Part shown: positions 29,466 through 41,632 of the stretch, one piece after another
Layout of the letters: the number at the start of each line of letters is the position of its first letter
Position numbering within the stretch: position 1 is the stretch's first letter
Origin: Lumbricus terrestris
Taxonomy: Eukaryota; Annelida; Clitellata; Crassiclitellata; Lumbricidae
Reading direction: 5' to 3'
DNA length: 64,000 nt
Assembly: GCA_949752735.1 (NCBI GenBank)
Contig: OX457038.1
Span: forward strand, 22,938,655 to 23,002,654
The notes under the pieces: generated by a model
What the model was told of the DNA's origin: nothing
Database searches by the model: none
Seen by the model: only the letters and a program-made list of their open reading frames with translations
Program-made: the position numbers and the translations under genes

Positions 29466-32128
29466 TGTAGTGTAATGTGATGGTAACGTCGCGTAATGGC
29501 GACGAGTAGAGATTGTGGCGAGAAGCCTAGGTTTTAGTTCCTTTGGATGAATAAAATGTTCAGTTTATAACTTTGATCTAGGTTAGGTCATTGGGGGTAG
29601 ATAAGAATTGTTTACTTGTGTGTTTTATTGCATTGTTGTCTTTATTGCCACAGAAGAAAGGCAAAATGTTGTGCTTGCATGTTATTTTAAAGTTTGATGT
29701 GCATAACCTTGATTGCAGATTAAATTTTGAATATAAAATGTGCTAGATTAGGAGCAAATTGCATTTGTACATTGATTGAAAAGCAGTCTGTTAGAATTTG
29801 ATGAATTATCCTGATGTATGCATTGGCCTGAGTAGTCGGTAAGTGAGTAAATTGTAGACTAGTAGGCAGACTGATGTTGTTGCAGGCAGTAGGGATTGCA
29901 TGCGAAGGTGAGACTAAGGACCTGTTATTTGGTAAGAGCGGTAATCCGTCCAATCGTCGCTATTGGTTGCTCAAGTGTTACTCTTTCCTGTGTGGAAATG
30001 GAGGTGTAGAGGTCATGGTTTAGGTCATGGAGTAAATCCGTCCTAGTTATGCATTAGGTACGCTTCACTAAGCGGTAAGGCCTGGTGTAGGTAGCTTCAA
30101 GCCTTCATGTAATGTGTCTTGCCTGTAATAATGATTGGTGGCAATGTCTATGATTTCTTGTCTTACTGAGAGAGTACTGCTGTGGAAATGATTTGACATA
30201 GGATAATAGAATTCTTAAAGAACACTGCATATATTCAGGATTGCTGTTGATACTTAGCTATCGGTCCTGTTGAATAATAGTTTAAATTCTTATATAAAAG
30301 TTCGTTGTAAGGATTAAACTTTTGATTAAGCAGTGACTGGGAAACAGTAGTTGTAATTGACTATAAACCTAAGGTGTGTATTGCCCTGAGGAAGTTAAGT
30401 AAGCAAATCAGTGGTAAACTTGTGGGTAGACTGAAGTTGTTGGAGGCATTGAGGGTTGCATAGAAGAGGAGACTGGTGGTCTGTTAGTTAGATGAGCGGT
30501 AATCCGTCCAATCGTCGCTATTGGTTGCTCAAGTGGACTCTTTCCTGTGTGGAAATGGAGGTGAACTTTTTCCTGTGTGGGAATGAATGTGATGTACTCT
30601 TTCCTGTGTAGAAATGGAGGTGAACTTTTTCCTGTGTGGGAATGAATGAGATGTAATAAGCGGTAATCCGTCCAATCGTCGTTATTGGTTGCTCGAGAGT
30701 TTTCCTGTGTGGGAATGAATGAGATGTACTCTTTCCGTTGGTGGAAATGGATGTAAACTTTTTCCTGTGTGGAAATGATGGTGATATATTCTTTCCGTTG
30801 GTGGAAATGTGTGTACTTTGTCCTGTGTAGACTTCCTGTGTGGAAAGGTGACGTAGAGGTAACAGCGTAGGTCATGGAGTCAATCCGTCCTAGTGGTCAT
30901 AGGTACGCTTCGCTAAGCGGTAAGGCCTTATGCAGCTGGTTCAAGCCTTGATGTAACGTGTGGTGCCTGTAATAATGTGTCAGCTACTGATGTTGATGAT
31001 TTGTGCTTGCTGGTGGTTAACTTTGGGCTGGATACATAATGATAGAAATGATTCATCTTTGGTTTAGTTGACTTTTGAATAGAAAACTGCTTTAAGTCAA
31101 GCTGCCTTAGGTTTCGTGCTAATCTAAGTTTGTCGTTAATGTTTGTAGTTAGTAACAGGTTAATTGTGTTCGGATTATCTGTAGGATGTGGGTCCGAAGC
31201 ATGATTGTATGTGTTAGAGGAAAATCTCTTGGTTTGTGGCTTCGTGCTGTTGCTGAAATGGATTGTAGTGCATTGTTTACTGTAACTGTTCGCTGTGCAT
31301 TACCTGAAACCTGGGTGGGAGGATAACCCGATAGCACCTGATAATGTGTAAGAGTATGGGCAATATTTCTATTGGGATTCCCAACCTTGCTTTAGTTCAG
31401 AGACTTTGGGTCTGGTAGTTAGTGGTCCCGGGATTCGTGGAAACAGAGACTGGTGATTAAACACCAATGGCCTGTATTCCGACGAGGATTGGGTAACCAA
31501 TGGACGTAGATAAGTAACCCTAGTGAGGTAAGGGCTGGTCTCGTGGTATGCTTTCTCTGAATAGCCTGATACCTTGACCTAATATGCCTTTGCTGATTTG
31601 TGGTCTGCGTGGAGACGGGAGCGAGAGTGAGTTGGGGACCTTCAATTTAAGTAGACGTCCCTCCTTCTTTTTGCTGGTGATTCCGACCGAACGGTTTCAA
31701 AAAGATTACAAAGTAAGGATGTTACATGAACGTAAGCATTGCCCTGCAGTCGCGTTGAGAATTTAAGCAGCTGTGTTATTAGTGTTTAGTTATTATGAGT
31801 AAAGCTGTGCTAAGATGCTATACTTTGTATGCCTGAACTTTTACAGCAAGTGTTGCAATGAATTTAATTAACTGATGTCTCATTTCGCAAATTAGGAACC
31901 CTGTTGGTTCTTTGAGTTAAAATGAGATTTCTTATATATACGAAATATGTTGTGCACAGTTGCTGATGCAGAATCGCCTGCTTTCTGTTCAGACTGTTCT
32001 TAGTCCGTATTGTCTTGTAGTATAGCTAATGATGACCCTGATTTAGCAACTCATGTAAAACGGATTCAGTACGCGACCTCTGCTGAATTTTCTAGTAGTA
32101 TGGAAAATTCGGGCTAAGTAGGGGGAAG
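29466..32128 (+). other. long non-coding internal region of the LTR retrotransposon
   Basis: No coding potential in either strand. It contains a duplicated module: GGTCATGGAGTAAATCCGTC...CGCTTC(A/G)CTAAGCGGTAAGGC at about 30015-30135 and again at about 30865-30980. A second module, AGCGGTAATCCGTCCAATCG, occurs at about 29937, 30497 and 30660. Between these lies a variable tandem array of CTTTCCTGTGTGGAAATG-type units (30535-30850). The palindromic CGCTTCACTAAGCG and repeats could be RNA packaging or dimerisation structures. This is typical of a LARD-like non-autonomous element. Confidence 0.55.
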
Positions 32129-33581
32129 TGTAGCGTTTTGGAAAAAGCTACAAATCTTACTTACTTTTATCTATATTGCGCATAACGGTTTTAACTAACT
32201 CTATGCTGCGCCAGAGCGAGGCTGCAGACAATGCGCCGAACACGCACGTGACCTCTTCGCTGACGTGGCGAAAGCGCGGGCGCCGCTGATTGGCCAGAAG
32301 CGGCGCGTGACCAGAAACGGCGGAAAGAAGCCGTTCCTGATTGGCTGTCATGACAGAGAACGCCAGTCGTCGAGAAATTGCTGAACGGGTGAGACCTGCG
32401 GAGATCGAGGCAACCATTTTCTAGTCGAAATTGACGTTAAAACTAATAATTTTAAGGGTATAAATTATCGGAAATGCAACTAAATTAATCGCTAAACGAC
32501 GGCAACGATTGGGCCTTGCCTCCGGTGAAAGGAGAACTTTGGAGGAAGCAAACTGACCTAAAAACCAGGGAAGTAATAGATTTTAGCGTAGCACGTGCTG
32601 AATTTGTGACTTAGCGATTGCAAGGTTAAAATGGCTATTATGTGTTGAAGTGGATAATATTGTTTAATGTAGACTGACAAATTAACGTGGCCATTGCATT
32701 ACAGAACTGAATATATATATATAAAAGATAATTACTATAAATAGCGGCGAAACGAAAAGATTATTGTGGCATGGTAATTCAGTCTGTAGTATTGAAGTTA
32801 AGTATCGGAAACGTTGATAATTAATTAGAGGTTACAGAATGCTATTGTAATAGTTACGGAACAGAAATCTAGTCGATAGACGACTTGCATGTAAGAATTG
32901 AACTGTGAGTAGGGTTGATGTAAATCGTGTAGTGGCAGTTCGTGATGTTGTCAGCGCTAGAAATGTCTAAGTGAACTGACCTAACAAATAGAAAAGACTG
33001 TATTTGCGTAGGTTACTGCTAGCTAAATGTTAGTTAAGCATTTGTTACCTGAATAAATAAGGTGTTAAATACTGTTAAATATATAATCAACGAAGGCGAT
33101 TGTTTGAGTGCATTGAAACTAGGGCGAAGAAGAGTAGGCCATGTCCCGTGAAAACTCTTTAAGCGGAGACACCCCAGGGGAATCAGACAGTTCCGAGGAA
33201 GGGGGTTCGGGTAGAGAAAACGAAGCATTTGTTGAGCGACCTAGAAATAAGGCCAGGTATCACCCACTAACTCTCCAGGAAACCGATGACCTTTCACCCA
33301 AATCTGCCGAAAGGGGCATGAACCCAGACGAGCACCGACGAGAGGGTGCTGTTGCCAGTCGACCAACAGCCACGGAGATATGTAGTTCCGGCCCTGGTAT
33401 CCGTGAATTTACAGAGCGCAGACGTCCCTCCCTGTCACCCAGACCTGAAGTTCCCGAGTGCATGTTCCTATCGCCCCGGCAGTACGCCGCAGCGCTAGCA
33501 GGGGGTGTTGGAAGTGAGCAAGTAAGTGAGGCCACAATTACACGAGCTCCTGCCCCTCTAGCGGCTAGGGCGGGCGTTACA
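32129..33581 (+). repeat. 3' LTR (1453 bp)
   Basis: Nearly identical to the 5' LTR; the visible differences are one A/T substitution near position 32190 and a 10-bp tandem duplication (ACTGTTAAAT) near 33070. It contains a second copy of the 147-codon Gag start (33141 onwards), which runs on into host LINE sequence for 23 codons. Confidence 0.9.
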
Positions 33582-33585
33582 GTTC

Positions 33586-33965
33586 TCCATTACACTGCAA
33601 AGCTGATAAAAAACGTGAATCCTCCTTACCACATCAGCCCCCACTCTTCGTGAACTGCACTGGCTTCCCATACAGACACGAATACTCGAATAGCTTTCAA
33701 AGTACGTCTTCCGATGTATCGAGTCCACACCACTTCATCTCCCTCTTACGTGTTCTCACTTGTAACTCATCTCTCCAATCCAGACGGGGACTATGATTTT
33801 CATCTCAAGATGACTTTGTGGTGACACGTTCAGTCAGAAAATGTGGAAACCGTGCATTTGCCACTAGCTGGCTTTACTGAACGGAATAAACTTTGGGACT
33901 TTTGAAAGTCATCTTCATTATCACTCTTCAAGAAAACCTGAAGACTTATTTGTTTAAGATTTATT
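33586..33965 (+). mobile_element. CR1/L2-like LINE fragment, part right of the LTR element
   Basis: Continues the LINE cut at 25994: LRELHWLPIQTRIRIAFKV near 33643-33700, then decayed sequence and LKTYLFKIYYE-like C-terminus (frames switched) near 33940-33965. Confidence 0.65.
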
Positions 33966-34995
33966 ATGAATAGGCTTTCCTTTTACATGCTTTCGTGCAA
34001 TATTCTTTTTTGTTTAAGCATGTTATAAATTACATTTCAATAATAAGAATAACAATACTATCAATCATTATTTACTAAAACTAATATGGCAGCACAGTAA
34101 CATGGCATAGAGAAAGCAGTAATTCAGCATTCTCAATCCTAAAATTTAGCGTAGTAGCTAGATTTAGATGGTGGTGAAGGTGACTCCAATGATCTTAATT
34201 TCTTCATAAACATTTGCAATAGAACAGTATATCAAGACTTATGCAATCACTGCTTCTGTTATTCATTATTATAAATCGTCTCAACACAGTGGAATCTGCA
34301 AAGCAGTCGGTTTGCTCAGTAGCAAAGTTACACTGCACACAACCACCACCATCACCGATTACCACCACAATACTACATTGTCTCTTCGGCTTGTCCTTCT
34401 GGATTTTAACCTGGCACCGGAACAAACAAGGCAGTTTGACTATTGTGGACCTGACTAGCCAACACTACACTCATGCAGAGACCACCACGAGAAGGTGTTG
34501 GCAAAGATTTCCATAGTTTATTCATCATAAGCCTATTAAAAAGCAACTAATTTCATCTTAATCACAAGAGCATATTCACCCAATCTTCCCAATTTCTATG
34601 AACTGTTTTCAGGAAATCATCATACTTCATATACTGTAGGAATAATCTTGCAGTTCCAAACACAGTAGCTAAAATGACTTTATGAGCTCAAAGTGCACTA
34701 ACTTTCTTAAACACTCAGGGCATCTTGTAATGCAGGCTGCCTGGCCTGCTACTAGCTAAGATTGATATTAATCAAGATAACTGTATACTGTATCCGGTTG
34801 CGGTTTGTCAACCGAATTGTTGAATAAATGAAAATTATTATTATTATCACAACTATGTAAATCTAACTCTGCTGTTCACACTATCTTAAGTCCGTTGCAT
34901 CAGCATCAGTGATACATCCAGACATGTCATTGCTTACGGAGGTATAAAGGACAGATCTCATAAGTAAGATATTTAGTGCTGAATGAACCAAAAAA
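33966..34995. other. AT-rich DNA, no gene; possible retroelement tail near 34780-34855
   Basis: No recognisable coding sequence. The stretch GCGGTTTGTCAACCGAATTG followed by TTGAATAAATGAAAATTATT and ATT units resembles the 3' end of a SINE or L2-type LINE. Confidence 0.35.
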
Positions 34996-36061
34996 TGTCC
35001 TTATAAAACCCCGCCACAACCTTGCCACAGATCATACACAATCTTAAAGGCTCACCACCAAGACGAAGTTTGCAAGATCCAATGATTCCAGACATTCAGA
35101 CGCGACAGGAAAAAAGGAGAGGCGGCGGGGTTGCTATCCGAGAACCCATAAAGGCTGATCCTTGGCTTGCTACTGGAATGCCTAAGGATCTCGAACTTCG
35201 ATGGATAAAAATTCAATCAAACACCAGCGTAGGAGCACTACGTAGGAGCACTCTATCATCCACCATGCCCGAAATACCTTACTAGCACTCTTCTTACTTG
35301 GGTGGAGAAATCGTTGGAAGAAATCACCCACGAAGATGACAGAGCCGTCATACTTAACTCCCGGGATGTGACTTCAACAGTCTTTTCATTGCAGAAGTGA
35401 CTGTGCGAACTGGACTACAACCTACAGTATTTTGCCAACTCGTGGAACTAACATACTAGATCAGTTCATGGTCTCTAAGCCTGACATTTACAACATCAAA
35501 GTTATATCCTCCACGGTACGTTCTGACCATAAAGCAATCGTTGCAACTGGAAAGATGTGCATGGTTGACCGAGGTAAACAGCATACACAGTTAACGTATC
35601 GTAGAAGATCACCTGCACAACAACATGATAGAACTTTACGTGGCTTGTAAACAATTGATTTGAACCTAGATGATGCTAATGACTTACAGGAAACATGGGA
35701 TCTCTTTTATCATGATGCCCTCATTCGCCTTTACACGAACTACCCTCACCGATCTATTACCATCACATATAAAGATCAGGTATACATCACTCCAGACATT
35801 AAACGTATGCTTCGCGCCAAGAACAGGCTGATGCGCAATGGAAAAACTGAAAAAGCTGAGGCAATTACTCTTCAGGTCGCTAAAGCTATATCCAAAGCAA
35901 ACTCGACATTCTTCAGCAAAGCTAGCCCTAGTGACGGAGTCAAAGAACGTTGGCAGAAAGTCAACCATATCACTAAGAAAACGTCCTCACAGCTTAACCA
36001 TGACTCACCTAGTGCGGACGAACTAAACCAGTATTTTGCTGCTGCTTACAATGATACAAAC

Positions 36062-36663
36062 GGTTCCACGACAACTGGTCTACCGACAACTCGTCTACCG
36101 ACAACTCGTCTCCGGACAATTGGTCTAACGACAACTGGTCTGCAGACGAATAGTACAGATGAAATAGAAGCTGGATTTATGATTTTTTTAAAGCTTAAAT
36201 GGAAGCCGGATTGATGATTTTATTCATGTATTTCGACATGCTTCCAGCTTCTACTTCAGATCTAAAAATACCTTCGTCCAGCTTCTATTTCTAACCCGCT
36301 ATTTTCGTCAATCCGGTTTCTATTTCAGATGTAAAAAATACCCTCATCCAGCTTCCATTACTTAAGCGTTTTTTCATCAATCCAGCTTCTATTTTAGATC
36401 AAGAAATACTTTCATCCAGCTATTATTTCTCATACGTTATTTTCGTCAATCCAGCTTTTATTTCACCTGTAAAAGAGCCATCATCCAGATTCCATTTCTC
36501 TTGCGTTTTTCATCAATCCAACCTCTATTTCACCTGTAAAAACTTTCATCCAGCTTCCATTTCTCAAGCTCTGAGCCCAGATGTAGACCAGTTGCCGTAG
36601 ACGAATTGTCCGGGGACCACTTGTCGTTAGACGAGTTGTCGGTAGACGAGTTGTCGTGACACC
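36062..36663. mobile_element. foldback element F2-A with tandem-built TIRs and 9-bp TSD (602 bp)
   Basis: Exact 9-bp duplication GATACAAAC (36053-36061 and 36664-36672). Ends GGTTCCACGACAACTGGTC and the inverted GGTGTCACGACAACTCGTC. Each terminus is an array of ~15-bp units (CGACAACTCGTCTAC and variants). The interior is made of repeats of GAAATAGAAGCTGGATTGA and its complement. No ORF other than read-through of the array. MULE-like by TSD length. Confidence 0.85.
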
Positions 36664-36801
36664 GATACAAACTACATTGAGCCTCTACTGAAACATACCG
36701 CTAAAACCAACAAGGTCTTTACAAATGAACACAGCATTTTCTACATCCTTGACCAATGACAATCTCCATCATACAGCAGAGGGACGTGATGGCCTTCCAG
36801 C

Positions 36802-37411
36802 GGTGTCACGACAACTCGTCTACCGACAACTCGTCTAACGACAAATGGTCCCCGGACAATTCGTCTACGACAACTGGTCTACAGACAACTGATCCAGAGC
36901 TTGAGAAATGGAAGCTGGATGAAAGTTTTTACAGGTGAAATAGAGGTTGGATTGATGAGAAACGCAAGAGAAATGGAATCTGGATGATGGCTCTTTTACA
37001 GGTGAAATAGAAGCTGGATTGACGAAAATAACGTATGAGAAATGAAAGTATTTCTGGATGAAAGTATTTCTTGATCTAAAATAGAAGCTGGATTGATGAA
37101 AAAACGCTTAAGTAATGGAAGCTGGATGAGGGTATTTTTTACATCTGAAATAGAAACCAGATTGACGAAAATAACGGGTGAGAAATAGAAACTGGATGAA
37201 GGTATTTTTAGATCTGAAGTAGAAGCTGGAAGCATGTCGAAATACATGAATAAAATCATCAATCCTGCTTCCATTTAAGCTTTAAAAAAATCATAAATCC
37301 AGCTTCTATTTCATCAATACTATTCGTCTGTAGACCAGTTGTCGTTAGACCAATTGTCCGGAGACGAGTTGTCGGTAGACGAGTTGTCGGTAGACCAGTT
37401 GTCGTGGAACC
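36802..37411. mobile_element. foldback element F2-B, inverted relative to F2-A (610 bp)
   Basis: Near-complete reverse-complement counterpart of F2-A: left end GGTGTCACGACAACTCGTC, right end CGTGGAACC. The target duplication is CCTTCCAGC versus CCTCCAGC (one base lost). Only 138 bp separate the two elements, so the pair forms a ~600-bp inverted repeat. Confidence 0.8.
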
Positions 37412-38630
37412 CCTCCAGCTTGGTTTCTCAGGATTACAGCTACAGGCTTCGCGCACATACTGGTTTCTCTCATTAATCAATCTCTTGCAGTCTCCTTTGT
37501 TTAAAGGGCAATGGAAAGAAGCCATTATATATCATAAGGCAGAGACCACCAATCCAACCTTGCCATATGACTACCGCCCGCTCTCTGTGCTACCGGTGCT
37601 CACTCTAGTGGAACACACCACATCCTAGTTTTGTTGATATGTCTGAATCGATGTCTCTTCATGACCAATATGCCTTTCGACCAACTGGCGCGACCACCTC
37701 TGCTCTGATATCCATTATACATCACAAGAGTAACGATCATGTTGTGGACTACTCAAAAGCATTTGATTCTATAAAACACTCTGCAACAACAAGCTTATCA
37801 GTGCTCTCTCTAGTGGAGCGTATTGCTGTCCACACACCACATCCTCTTGAACATTCCAGATTGTATTCCAGACTATTATATAACTGGCTCGTCAACTATA
37901 TACATGGCAAGAAACACTCAACTCGCTTCAAAAGAGTTACATCTGCTTCTATAACCATCAACGCTGGCGTCATCCGGGGATAGGCCCGCTGACTTCATAG
38001 TAGGTACATCTGACATCCACCCTCTTCATTCCCAGAACCGACTCTCTAAATATGCTGACGATTTATTGGCTCCAATCACTTATCTACTGCAACATATGAA
38101 CTCCAATGCATCGCCAACTGGTCTAAAGGAAAGAACTAGCGGATCAATTCTGACAAAACACGCGAAATTGCTATTATCAGACGCAACAAGAGCTCACTCT
38201 CTGGAGTTTTCCGTATAAAATCCATCAAGGCATTTGGAGTTCTTATTGGAGAGAAGTTAACAGTTACAGACCACATCAGAACCCTCAAGGCTCATGGGGC
38301 ATCCATACAAGAGCTACAAACTATTACTAGAGCTACTATCATATCCAGAGTTATGTATGCCTCTCCTGCATGGTGGGGTCTTGCTAGTGGATTGAAACAA
38401 ATCCCGTCTTGAGGGCTTCATGAATAAACTTAGACGAGCCAGCTACTTACCTCCTGATTCACTTACAGCAGAAACTTTAGCGCAAGAGGCTGATAAGGTG
38501 CTTTTCAAAGCTGCTCAGGGAAATAAACTTCATGTCCTTCATGAGGTTACCTCTTTCCACCACAACGTGATCCATTATATAACTTTAGAGAAAGGGTTCA
38601 CAATTTCATCCTCCCCAATAAAGACTCGTT

Positions 38631-38997
38631 AAACTTTATCCCAAGAATGTTATTCAAAAACATGTACTAACTATTTTTACTATAGGCCTAAGCTTTAAGC
38701 AGCCATACTGTTAATTTTGCTAATGTAAACCACAGCGTTCTGTCTGTTGTTTACTGAATTAAACGAGTATACATGGAAGTGCATTCACACTCAGGATTGC
38801 AACACATTAAAAAAAATAATTAAACTTTATCTCAAGAATGTTATTCAAAAACATGTACTAACTATTTGTACTATAAGCTTTAAGCAGCCATACTGTTAAT
38901 TTTGCTAATGTAAACCACAGCGTTCTGTCTGTTGTTTATTGAATTAGACGATTATACATGGAACTGCATTCACACTCAGGATTGCTACACATTTTTT
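38631..38997 (+). repeat. tandem duplication of the LINE 3' region (~185 bp x 2)
   Basis: The segment with AAACTTTATC(C/T)CAAGAATGT...TCACACTCAGGATTGC occurs twice in a row (about 38631-38812 and 38820-38997), directly after the LINE coding end. Confidence 0.85.
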
Positions 38998-39396
38998 TTA
39001 AATCAAAGATTCAGAATGTTTAGACCTATACATGCAGTGATATAATGCATATATGTATAAAAAATAATATACACAATGAAATCGAGAAAAGCAAATAGTA
39101 CGGTGCTCGGCTGCAATTTTTAATGAGGTTAAGTTTGTTAGTGAATGGTAACAAAATACAGACGCAGGACACTCGTAAGCTACTAATGTAGATTAAAAAA
39201 TGCAAGTAATAATATTCTATTTATGAAGTGTGGCAAAACACCAGGCTTCTAATTCGGTACAACAACCTCTGTAGTAGACATTCAAAGTATTAATAAAGCA
39301 TTAGTAATTGTCCCAAAAAGTATTTTATTCTGTTGTTTACAATATTTCCGACAACAGCTTTGTTTGTAAGCGCATTTGTTATAGGGCCCCTCGATA
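38998..39396. other. AT-rich DNA without recognisable features
   Basis: I see no gene, repeat family or simple repeat here. It ends with the GCCCCTCGA target site of the next transposon. Confidence 0.5.
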
Positions 39397-41623
39397 GGGT
39401 GGTTCAAAAAAATAAAATTCAAGCTAGATACCAAGGCGCCCTCTCAGTTTGTTAGACCTGTCAATAGTATTATTGAGACCAAATTTCAGCCTCCCAGTCC
39501 AACTGGAAGGCGGTGCTCAACGACATCGAAATATTACCATGTAGTTGTAGGCCTATTAGCAAGAAATCTTGATGCCTTTTAGCTTGATCAAAAACCTCGA
39601 CCCTTGTCATGTAGATGAACTTTAAATAGATTCTGTTGCACTATCAAACTTATTGCAGTCAGTGCTAGCTACTTGACAGCTGTTTAGCCATCAAGTGACA
39701 AGTGCGTTTTGATAGCAATAACACTCCAGGTGATCTGATCATGAAGCATTGAGAGTGTTGGTCACAATTACTGCAGCGCTTATGTGCGATCCTTTTGTCC
39801 TGCCATTTTCACTGAAAACCATTCATATGGAGTGCTTAAGAAGCCAAGATGGAGCATGCTGAAGCTGTAAGATCTGAATTTGTACCAAATTAACCACTTG
39901 CAGTACACTGGAAATGTTGACCGCCTGTGAGTGCTAGTTTCAGGTGACGGTGTCGCTAAACTCTTCGGTATGCCCAAATGTCCCTCTATGACAGGATATA
40001 ATTTAAATCCAAGGTCATTCATCATCTTCTGAAGTTATTGAGACTCGCTGATAATGGCTAAGACTTGATCTTTGACACAACACCGGACGTTTTAGGGTAG
40101 TGTACGTTTTTCGGGAAAACAGGATATGTAAAATGTTCCTGTGGTTGGCCTGCTGTCGTCGTTGTGATGGAGTTGATTTAAGCCAAAATCTTCATCTTGT
40201 GTTGTTGTCCATCTAATCCAAAATAGAATCCAATCTTAAAGAGATTTAAAGCTGTGTGGGATGGTGTGACACGTGACAACATCCGAGTACTGGAAGCCGT
40301 ATCCGCTACTGAAGCCTCCCATGAGAGAGCGATCAGTTTCATCAAGTAGACTGCTGAAATTAAAGTCAATTTCAGAGACGACTATCAAGATGTCATTGAG
40401 GTGTCAATGGTTGTCCTTGGAAGTCAGCCCTCACTAAGAAACTGGAGAGCCCAACTTACCAAGCACGTTGAATGGCCAGGTTACTGCATATCATCAAAAT
40501 AATTGTACGATTTAGGAATCAACGTGAAGTATTCAATCTTAGGGAAAAAGAAAAACTCAGATTCATCCTTTTTGTGTGATTGGGTGTCCTCCTTCACTCA
40601 AAGGCATCCTCTTGCTGCTGAAACTCCAGGACAAGATCTGTCAATTTTGATTGATCTAGGACTTTTGATTCAGGCGACTGTTATTTGTAGGAGCTCAACG
40701 TAGCTGCCATGAATGTTATAGAAAATTATCAATACTTAGTGCCTTTCAGATGAGGCTGAATGTCTGACACTGTTATGCTGCCATCTGCCTGATATGGTTC
40801 AGATAAGGTGAAGATTTTTTACGGAGTGACTGCAAATCCTAGTGAAAGGATGTTGACGGTTGTGCTGCGATACAGAAGGAGGGGGATTGCCTGGGTGAGT
40901 TTGCAACCCAGTGAACACTGACACAACTGCCACGCCTGAAATTTGGTGATTCCTTTTTATACTTACACCAGTGCAATAGCCTGACGATGATGATTATCAG
41001 CAGGGTAGAGGCTGAAGTCAGCAATTGAGAGTGGTAAACGACATGGCTGAGAGAAGTGTGAAGTTGTTCAAGGAATTAAACTGACTCATCACTGATGAAG
41101 AAGAAAGCAGTATTTTCTCCAAGTGGTTGAGGCAAATAGAAAAGCTGTCCCCACTCAATCAACAAAGAAATATGCTGTTGACACTGTGCTTGCAAAGCCT
41201 TCTACAGTGTAGACGTCATCGTATGTTTGGAGTCATAAAACGAGAACAATAGACATTCGTGGATTTAATGCTGTTTTTGACATTTTTTGACATTTTCCAT
41301 ATTTAAAACCTACTGAAATTTTATATTTCAAGCTCACCAATTGTTTAAGTGTCACACATATTGTCATGTTACAGTAATGTATCATCTATCTTGAAATAAA
41401 GCACAATTGTATTGGAATATATGCTCAACACATTTATTTCTACAATTAACGTCTTTTCATTGGCCCATGCAAAGTAAGACAGTCGTTGAGCACCGCCTTC
41501 CAGTTGGAATAGGAAGCTGAAATTTGGTCTCAATAATACTATTGATAAGTCTAACAAACTGGGAGGGCGCCCTGGTTTTTAGCTTGAACTTTATTTTTTG
41601 CCATGTATCTGTGAACCACACTA
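39397..41623. mobile_element. 2.2-kb DNA transposon with ~140-bp TIRs and 9-bp TSD
   Basis: The 9-bp duplication GCCCCTCGA flanks it (39388-39396 and 41624-41632). The TIRs start TAGGGTGGTTCA and TAGTGTGGTTCA and remain alignable for about 140 bp (39397-39535 and 41484-41623, including GAGCACCGCCTTCCAGTTGG and its inverse). The interior is a ruined gene on +: short recoverable segments such as LVSGDGVAKLFGMPKCPSM, VVLGSQPSLRNWRAQLTKH and NDMAERSVKLFKELN. The last resembles the C-terminal NDxAER region of transposase-like proteins in several invertebrates, but I cannot name the superfamily. The long TIR and 9-bp TSD suggest MULE- or Merlin-like rather than hAT. Confidence 0.7.
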
Positions 41624-41632
41624 GCCCCTCGA

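Larger units (their letters stand above)
25995..33581 (+). mobile_element. complete LTR retrotransposon without pol (7.6 kb)
   Basis: Two direct LTRs (25995-27437 and 32129-33581) both begin TGTAGCG and end GCGTTACA, and a 4-bp duplication GTTC lies at 25991-25994 and 33582-33585. Three bases after the 5' LTR comes TGGTACCAGAAGTGGGG, a plausible tRNA primer binding site. GGGGGAAG at 32121-32128 is the polypurine tract before the 3' LTR. The only long frame is Gag-like (26997-29465). No protease, reverse transcriptase or integrase motif is seen in the 2.6 kb after it, so the element must depend on enzymes from a relative. By eye the LTRs differ by one substitution and a 10-bp duplication, so insertion was recent. 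Confidence 0.9.
34996..38640 (+). mobile_element. Jockey-superfamily LINE with endonuclease and RT, split by two foldback elements
   Basis: Broken frames in order: endonuclease blocks QEKRRGGGVAIRE (35110), NILDQFMVSKPDIYNIKVIS (35450) and VRSDHKAIVATG (35515, the SDH catalytic block). The linker frame 35660-36052 gives LQETWDLFYHDALIRLYTNY, KDQVYITPDIKRMLRAKNRL and DELNQYFAAAYNDTN. RT blocks are YDYRPLSVLPV (37567), VDYSKAFDSIKHS (37744, motif A), SKYADDLLAP (38050, motif C) and, near the end, LRRASYLPPDSLTAETLAQE (38425). Many stops and frameshifts. The element is interrupted at 36062-36663 and 36802-37411. Confidence 0.75.

Noticed and set aside
30408..30875. 155-codon minus-strand frame with HFHQRKEY-type repeats
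   Set aside because: It is a read-through of the CTTTCCTGTGTGG tandem array; the repetitive peptide is a consequence of the DNA repeat.
34241..34516. 91-codon + frame with a possible signal-like N-terminus
   Set aside because: The opposite frame is equally open, no domain is recognisable and no splice context is present.
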